Origin: Clostridiales bacterium
Lineage (GTDB): Bacteria; Bacillota_A; Clostridia; Oscillospirales; Oscillospiraceae
Assembly (NCBI GenBank): GCA_022777455.1
Contig: JALFGI010000311.1
Coordinates: forward strand, 1 to 18,652
DNA length: 18,652 nt
Direction: 5' to 3'
In this document: piece after piece, positions 14,857-18,652 of the stretch
Layout: the number at the start of each line of letters is the position of its first letter
Position numbering within the stretch: the stretch's first letter is position 1
The notes under the pieces: generated by a model
Told to the model about the DNA's origin: nothing
Databases searched by the model: none
The model's input: only the letters and a program-made list of their open reading frames with translations
Translations under genes and position numbers: made by a program

Positions 14857-16068
14857 TTATTTCCGTTTTCTGGCGTACAATCTGGCCAGTCCGCCTTCAC
14901 TGGTTTCCCGGAAGCGGGTGTTCAGGTTGATGCCGGTTTCATGCATGGCCCGGCAGACCATGTCATAGCTGATGTTCCGGGAGCCGGTGAGGAAATAGCT
15001 CAGATTGCAGGCGTTCATGGCCCGCATGGCAGCCACGGCGTTACGCTCGATGCAGGGGATCTGTACCAGACCGCAGATGGGGTCGCAGGTCAGACCCAGG
15101 TGGTGCTCCATGGCTACCTCGGCGGCATACTCCACCTGATCCAGGTTCTGCTTGTACAGCTCTGCCAAGGCGGCGGCGGCCATGGAGCAGGCGGTGCCGA
15201 TTTCTGCCTGGCAGCCGCATTCCGCGCCGGAGATGGAGGCGTTGCTCTTGGTCAGATTTCCGATGATGCCGGCGGTGGCCAGTCCCCGGCAGATCTGTTC
15301 ATCGGTAAAGCCCTTGGTTACCTGGGCATATTTCAGCACGGCGGGGAGCACGCCGCAGGCACCGCAGGTGGGAGCGGTGACGATGGTACCGTTATCGGCG
15401 TTCTGCTCGGCTACGGCGTAGGCAAAGGCGGCAATCTGCTGGAATTCGCGCAGGGCAGGCACTTCGGCGTCAGGGGTTTGCTCGTAGAGATACTTGGCCT
15501 TTCGCTGAACGTTCAGACCTCCCGGCAGCACGCCGGAGGCGGCAAGCCCTTCGTCAATGGAACGCTTCATCACCTGCCAGACTTCCATGAGGAAATCCCA
15601 GATTTCCGGGCCTTCGTTCAGCTCCACGTATTCACTCAGGGTGTGGATATAGCGCCATTTGCAGAAGTCTGCGATTTCGGCAAAGGAATGCTCGATATAC
15701 ACCTCTTCCTGGGCATCGTCCTTTCGTCCGGGAATGCGGATGTCACCGCCGCCGATGGACTCCACCCGCACTGAGGCAATCTGCCCGCCGTCTTTCAGGG
15801 CAATCAGATCCATGGTGTTGGGGTGGGAATCGGGAATGACTTCGTCAGAAAAAATGATCTCCGTGGGCAGGGGTGCCAGGGTTTCCCGGATGACACGGTC
15901 GGTGCCGTGGCCGATGCCGGTTTTACTCAGGGAGCCGTAGAGGACCACCTGAAAGGCGTCTGCCTGGGGATTCTCCTCCCGGAATAGCTTTGCGGCCCGT
16001 TCCGGTCCCATGGTGTGGGAGGAGCTGGGACCTTTGCCGATCTTATATATCTCTCGAATGGATTTCAT
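14857..16068 (-). CDS. sdaA: L-serine dehydratase, iron-sulfur-dependent, single chain
   Basis: This enzyme deaminates L-serine to pyruvate and ammonia using a [4Fe-4S] cluster instead of PLP. Both domains are on one chain of 403 residues. The N-terminal beta domain (1 to about 145) carries GKGPSSSHTMGPERAA. The C-terminal alpha domain (about 160-403) carries TAPTCGACGVLPAVL (231-245), SGAECGCQAEIGTACSMAAA (280-299) and GLTCDPICGLVQIPCIERN (325-343). C286, C328 and C339 have the spacing I recall for the cluster ligands of the Legionella enzyme. The C-terminal tail cysteine of that enzyme is absent here; the protein ends in KRK. At 403 residues it is shorter than E. coli SdaA (about 454). AGAGGTG precedes the ATG at 16068. 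It lies between a membrane protein and a LysR gene. Confidence 0.94.
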   Translation of the reverse strand: MKSIREIYKIGKGPSSSHTMGPERAAKLFREENPQADAFQVVLYGSLSKTGIGHGTDRVIRETLAPLPTEIIFSDEVIPDSHPNTMDLIALKDGGQIASVRVESIGGGDIRIPGRKDDAQEEVYIEHSFAEIADFCKWRYIHTLSEYVELNEGPEIWDFLMEVWQVMKRSIDEGLAASGVLPGGLNVQRKAKYLYEQTPDAEVPALREFQQIAAFAYAVAEQNADNGTIVTAPTCGACGVLPAVLKYAQVTKGFTDEQICRGLATAGIIGNLTKSNASISGAECGCQAEIGTACSMAAAALAELYKQNLDQVEYAAEVAMEHHLGLTCDPICGLVQIPCIERNAVAAMRAMNACNLSYFLTGSRNISYDMVCRAMHETGINLNTRFRETSEGGLARLYARKRK

Positions 16069-16092
16069 ATTGCACCTCTGTTTCTGTTTGTC

Positions 16093-16704
16093 TCAAACCA
16101 GGGAATCGCGGCTGCCAGACCTGCATTGGCAAAGAAAGCCAAGCAGTGCCAGAACTGCCAGGGCAATGAAATGTTCCCGGTGTTCCGGTGTCAGCAGGGA
16201 AAAGAAGGGGAGCTTCATTTTGGAGAACAGTGGAAGCCTGGGCAGCAGATTCGCTACCGAAAATGCACCGAACACAGCCGTTGCCGCGGTGACGACCCAG
16301 CGGCCAAAAAACACAGCGGCAATCGCCAGGGCCAGACAGGGGAAGATGGCAGTGGAAATGGGCAGCCCCAGGGTAACAGTCAGCAAATAGAACAGGATGC
16401 AGAACGTCAGCTCCGGGGCAACCAGCCGATGGGTGAACACAAAGAGCACCGCGGCCAGAAGGGCCGCCCCCAGGGCAAGATTGATTTCCAGAATTTCCCG
16501 GGAGAAGAGTTCGCTGCCCACAAAGCAGCCAAACACCAGACACACAGCCGCAAACCACAGCTTCCGCAGCCTCCAGCCAAAGAAGCAGCACAGCAGTCCC
16601 AGAACAACGGAAAAATACAGCAGCCCATCATCAAGGTGCGGGATATGCCGGGCCAGTTCATCCAGATGCAGTACGGCAGCGGCATCCATTGCAAATGACT
16701 GCAT
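16093..16704 (-). CDS. Multi-pass membrane protein of unknown function
   Basis: I do not recognise a characterised family. The protein (203 residues from the ATG at 16704) has a short polar N-terminus and about six or seven hydrophobic segments, near 27-43, 46-64, 74-92, 98-116, 117-134, 136-152 and 178-192. The first pair is separated by a short basic turn (GWRLRKLW), vaguely like TMEM198/DUF4203-type proteins, but this is weak. The ATG at 16704 is preferred because AAGAGGG lies 7 bases upstream; the in-frame ATG at 16722 has no good ribosome site. It ends 24 bases before sdaA on the same strand and is probably co-transcribed with it. It does not resemble the known serine transporters SdaC or SstT. 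Confidence 0.75.
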   Translation of the reverse strand: MQSFAMDAAAVLHLDELARHIPHLDDGLLYFSVVLGLLCCFFGWRLRKLWFAAVCLVFGCFVGSELFSREILEINLALGAALLAAVLFVFTHRLVAPELTFCILFYLLTVTLGLPISTAIFPCLALAIAAVFFGRWVVTAATAVFGAFSVANLLPRLPLFSKMKLPFFSLLTPEHREHFIALAVLALLGFLCQCRSGSRDSLV

Positions 16705-16734
16705 GGAGATACCCTCTTTCATTGGATTGCTACC

Positions 16735-16763
16735 ATAGTATCACGGATGACGGCAAAGCGCAA
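16735..16763 (-). promoter_or_regulatory. Candidate proximal promoter of the membrane protein-sdaA-lysR run
   Basis: On the minus strand, TACTAT (16735-16740) has TGA directly before it as an extended -10, and TTGCGC (16758-16763) lies 17 bases upstream. The match is modest (4/6 and 3/6). It would give a leader of about 25 bases before the start at 16704. A competing candidate lies further upstream at 16836-16864. Confidence 0.35.
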
Positions 16764-16835
16764 GAGATGGAATTTGGGGAAAGGGAAATGCTTTTGGAGG
16801 ATTGTGTCGTTGTTGACCGGATACGGCTTTTTTCT

Positions 16836-16864
16836 CTTATGGGTGGTTGTATCCCTCTTGACAA
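16836..16864 (-). promoter_or_regulatory. Candidate distal promoter overlapping the proS -35 box
   Basis: On the minus strand, TTGTCA (16859-16864) is followed after 17 bases by CATAAG (16836-16841), matching the consensus at 5/6 and 4/6. Its -35 box overlaps the proS -35 box (16858-16863) almost completely, because TTGACAA reads as TTGTCAA on the other strand. If both are real, the two polymerases could not bind together. Its leader would be about 125 bases. Confidence 0.35.
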
Positions 16865-16886
16865 GTGTGCTACAATGAAGTGTAAT
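16858..16886 (+). promoter_or_regulatory. Promoter of proS
   Basis: TTGACA (16858-16863) matches the consensus fully, and TGTAAT (16881-16886) matches 5/6, with a 17-base spacer. The start would be near 16893, giving a leader of about 45 bases that holds the ribosome site GGGAGGAAAG just before the ATG at 16939. The leader is too short for a T-box, a common control of aminoacyl-tRNA synthetase genes in Firmicutes. Confidence 0.75.
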
Positions 16887-16938
16887 ATTATAAAAAAGAC
16901 CCACGGTTTCTGGGTTTGCAATTTGGGAGGAAAGAAAA

Positions 16939-18375
16939 ATGGCCAACGATAAAAAGGTAGAGCAGATCACCGATATGGAGGTGGACTTTGCTCAGTGGTT
17001 TACCGATGTATGCAGGAAGGCACAGCTGATCGATTATTCTTCCGTCAAGGGAGTTTTCATCTACCGCCCCTATGGCTATGCCATCTGGGAGAACATCCAG
17101 CACATCCTGGACAAGGAATTCAAGAAGCAGGGGGTTGAGAATGTCTACATGCCCATGCTGATCCCCGAAAGCCTGCTGCAGAAGGAGAAGGATCATGTGG
17201 AGGGCTTCGCTCCCGAGTGCGCATGGGTCACCATGGGCGGCGGTGAGAAGCTGGAGGAAAAGCTGGCCATTCGCCCCACCTCCGAGACCCTGTTCTGCGA
17301 TCACTTCGCCAATGTGCTCCAGTCTCATCGGGACCTGCCCATGAAGTATAACCAGTGGTGCAGCGTTCTGCGCTGGGAAAAGACCTCCCGCCCCTTCCTG
17401 CGCCACCGGGAATTTCTGTGGCAGGAGGGCCACACCATCCATGCCACCGCGGAGGAGGCCAAGACCTTCACAGAGACCATGCTGAACGTCTATGCCGACT
17501 TCTGCGAGAACGTGCTGGCAATGCCTGTGACCCGTGGCCAGAAGACCGATAAGGAGAAGTTCAACGGCGCGGAAGCCACCTACACCATCGAGTGCATGAT
17601 GCACGACCGCAAGGCGCTCCAGGCCGGTACGTCCCACTACTTCGGCGATGGCTTTGCCAAGGCCTTTGGAATTGAATTTACCGACAAGAACAACAAAAAG
17701 GCCAATCCCCACGAAACCTCCTGGGGTGTGTCCACCCGCCTCATCGGCGGTATCATCATGACCCATGGCGATAACAACGGCCTGGTGCTGCCCCCTAAGG
17801 TTGCCCCCATCCAGGTTGTGGTGCTGCCCATTGCCCAGCATAAGACGGGTGTCCTGGAAGGCGCTTCCGCCATCCGCGACCGCTTGGTGGATGCCGGCTT
17901 CCGGGTCAAGATGGACGACTCCGACAACTCCATGGGCTGGAAGTGCGCCGAGTACGAGATGAAGGGTGTACCCCTGCGGGTGGAGTGCGGCCCCCGGGAC
18001 CTGGAGAACGGCCAGTGCGTCATCGTCCGACGGACCGACCGGGAGAAGGTTTTTGTCAAGCTGGAGGAGCTGGAGAGCGTCATTGCCGAGCAGCTGAAGG
18101 TTGTACAGCAGCAGATGTACGACAAGGCAAAGAAGAATCTGGACGAGCACATCTACGCCGCTTCCTCTCTGGAGGAAGCCAAGCAGCTCCAGGAAGCCAA
18201 CGGCGGCTACATCAAGACCATGTGGTGCGGTGAGCTGGAGTGCGAGCTGAAGATGAAAGAAGTGGCCGGCATGTCCTCCCGCTGCATCCCCTTCAACCAG
18301 GAGCACTTGGGCGACACCTGCGCCTGCTGCGGCAAGCCTGCCAGCAAGATGGTTTACTGGGGCGTTGCATACTAA
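16939..18375 (+). CDS. proS: Prolyl-tRNA synthetase, archaeal/eukaryotic type
   Basis: ProRS charges tRNA-Pro with proline in the cytoplasm. At 478 residues this is the short class II form without the inserted editing domain of the roughly 570-residue bacterial type. Class II motif 1 lies around [13 protein letters not shown]. Motif 2 is [20 protein letters not shown]. Motif 3 is [20 protein letters not shown], followed by [20 protein letters not shown], which opens the anticodon-binding domain. The C-terminal domain has several cysteines (C430, C435, C449, C461, C463, C464) that may bind zinc, and it ends in VYWGVAY, the hallmark terminal-Tyr tail of this type. The start is fixed by GGGAGGAAAG. 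The gene is monocistronic, with its own promoter and terminator. Proofreading of Ala-tRNA-Pro would need a separate protein, such as ProX or YbaK. Confidence 0.96.
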   Translation: MANDKKVEQITDMEVDFAQWFTDVCRKAQLIDYSSVKGVFIYRPYGYAIWENIQHILDKEFKKQGVENVYMPMLIPESLLQKEKDHVEGFAPECAWVTMGGGEKLEEKLAIRPTSETLFCDHFANVLQSHRDLPMKYNQWCSVLRWEKTSRPFLRHREFLWQEGHTIHATAEEAKTFTETMLNVYADFCENVLAMPVTRGQKTDKEKFNGAEATYTIECMMHDRKALQAGTSHYFGDGFAKAFGIEFTDKNNKKANPHETSWGVSTRLIGGIIMTHGDNNGLVLPPKVAPIQVVVLPIAQHKTGVLEGASAIRDRLVDAGFRVKMDDSDNSMGWKCAEYEMKGVPLRVECGPRDLENGQCVIVRRTDREKVFVKLEELESVIAEQLKVVQQQMYDKAKKNLDEHIYAASSLEEAKQLQEANGGYIKTMWCGELECELKMKEVAGMSSRCIPFNQEHLGDTCACCGKPASKMVYWGVAY

Positions 18376-18383
18376 ATAACCGA

Positions 18384-18419
18384 TAAAAAACAGAGACGGG
18401 AAACCGCCTCTGTTTTTTT
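18384..18419 (+). terminator. Intrinsic terminator of proS
   Basis: A stem formed by AAAAACAGAG and CTCTGTTTTT, continued by CGG/CCG after one A-C mismatch, closes a GAAA loop and ends in a run of seven T. It starts 8 bases after the proS stop codon. Confidence 0.85.
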
Positions 18420-18420
18420 G

Positions 18421-18530
18421 CGGGATATCCCCGAAGCGCCCGGAAATCCTATTAGGGGTATGGCGGTCATTTCGCTGCAGGCAGCAGATGGACAAATTGT
18501 AATTTGGCGCACCGGAACTGACGCACCCCT
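18421..18530. other. Intergenic stretch, no feature found
   Basis: Between the proS terminator and the edge repeat I see no gene with a ribosome site. The only local symmetry is a 10-base palindrome, GGGATATCCC, at 18422-18431. The stretch may be the end of a longer intergenic region. Confidence 0.5.
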
Positions 18531-18652
18531 TGGCTCCCCCTATGGGGGAGCTGGCTGCCCCGTAGGGGGCAGACTGAGAGGGCAACACATCGATTTCGGC
18601 TGCTATTATCTTACTGCGGTACCCTCTCAGTCAGCCTGTTCGGCTGACAGCT
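18531..18652. repeat. Palindrome-rich intergenic repeat element, cut by the window end
   Basis: Two arms face each other: GACTGAGAGGG at 18572-18582 and its exact complement CCCTCTCAGTC at 18622-18632. The flanks of the arms also correspond loosely (both begin or end with AGCTG / CAGCT). Inside are compact hairpins: GCTCCCCC-TAT-GGGGGAGC (18533-18551), CTGCCCC-GTA-GGGGGCAG (18555-18572) and GTCAGCC-TGTTC-GGCTGAC (18630-18648). There is no coding potential. The form matches a short non-coding mobile repeat (REP- or MITE-like) of a type I associate with Oscillospirales genomes. The right end lies beyond the window. Confidence 0.6.

Noticed and set aside
16888..18588. Minus-strand open frame (566 codons) opposite proS
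   Set aside because: It runs through the proS promoter region, terminator and edge repeat, and its translation is a typical antisense shadow.
1..18652. Novel defence, phage, CRISPR or secondary-metabolite system
   Set aside because: All genes but one small membrane protein belong to familiar metabolic, transport, regulatory or translation families. I saw no integrase, transposase, repeat-spacer pattern, toxin-antitoxin pair or biosynthetic cluster.

Overview
The window reads as chromosomal DNA of a Gram-positive, gut-type member of the Clostridia, probably Oscillospirales/Ruminococcaceae-like. The reasons are fairly high GC coding sequence with strong AGGAGG-type ribosome binding sites, a lipoprotein-anchored ABC binding protein, short-form HisG paired with HisZ, an archaeal/eukaryotic-type ProRS, a single-chain iron-sulfur serine dehydratase, and a right-edge hairpin repeat (CCCTCTCAGTC / GACTGAGAGGG arms) of a kind I associate with that order. 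The taxonomic call is inference. Almost everything here is core metabolism, and I found no phage, insertion sequence, CRISPR array, defence locus, tRNA or rRNA.

Layout. (1) Positions 1-4755, plus strand: an arginine-biosynthesis cluster with argG (5' end cut by the window edge), argH, an amino-acid ABC substrate-binding lipoprotein, its permease, and argF. Two strong stem-loops lie between binding protein and permease, and no ABC ATPase is present. (2) 4763-4787: a hairpin terminator shared with the converging next operon. (3) 4798-12205, minus strand: a compact histidine operon in the order hisZ-hisG-hisD-hisC-hisB-hisH-hisA-hisF-hisIE. Most neighbouring genes overlap by 1-7 bases. Its promoter (12277-12305) contains a 7+7 bp palindrome covering the -10 box and most of the spacer, which is a strong candidate operator. 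No histidinol-phosphatase gene is present. (4) 12511-13887, plus strand: a MATE-family exporter with a perfect-consensus TTGACA/TATAAT promoter. (5) 13930-16704, minus strand: a small membrane protein, an iron-sulfur L-serine dehydratase and a LysR regulator in one tight run. (6) 16939-18375, plus strand: proS, with its own promoter and terminator. (7) 18531-18652: a palindrome-rich intergenic repeat cut by the window end.

Together the arg cluster makes arginine from ornithine and probably takes up a related amino acid. The his operon covers the pathway from PRPP and ATP to histidine except for the phosphatase step. The sdaA cluster breaks serine down to pyruvate. The least explained points are the ATPase-less transporter with its intergenic hairpins, the hisZ palindrome, the unknown membrane protein upstream of sdaA, and overlapping divergent promoter candidates upstream of proS.
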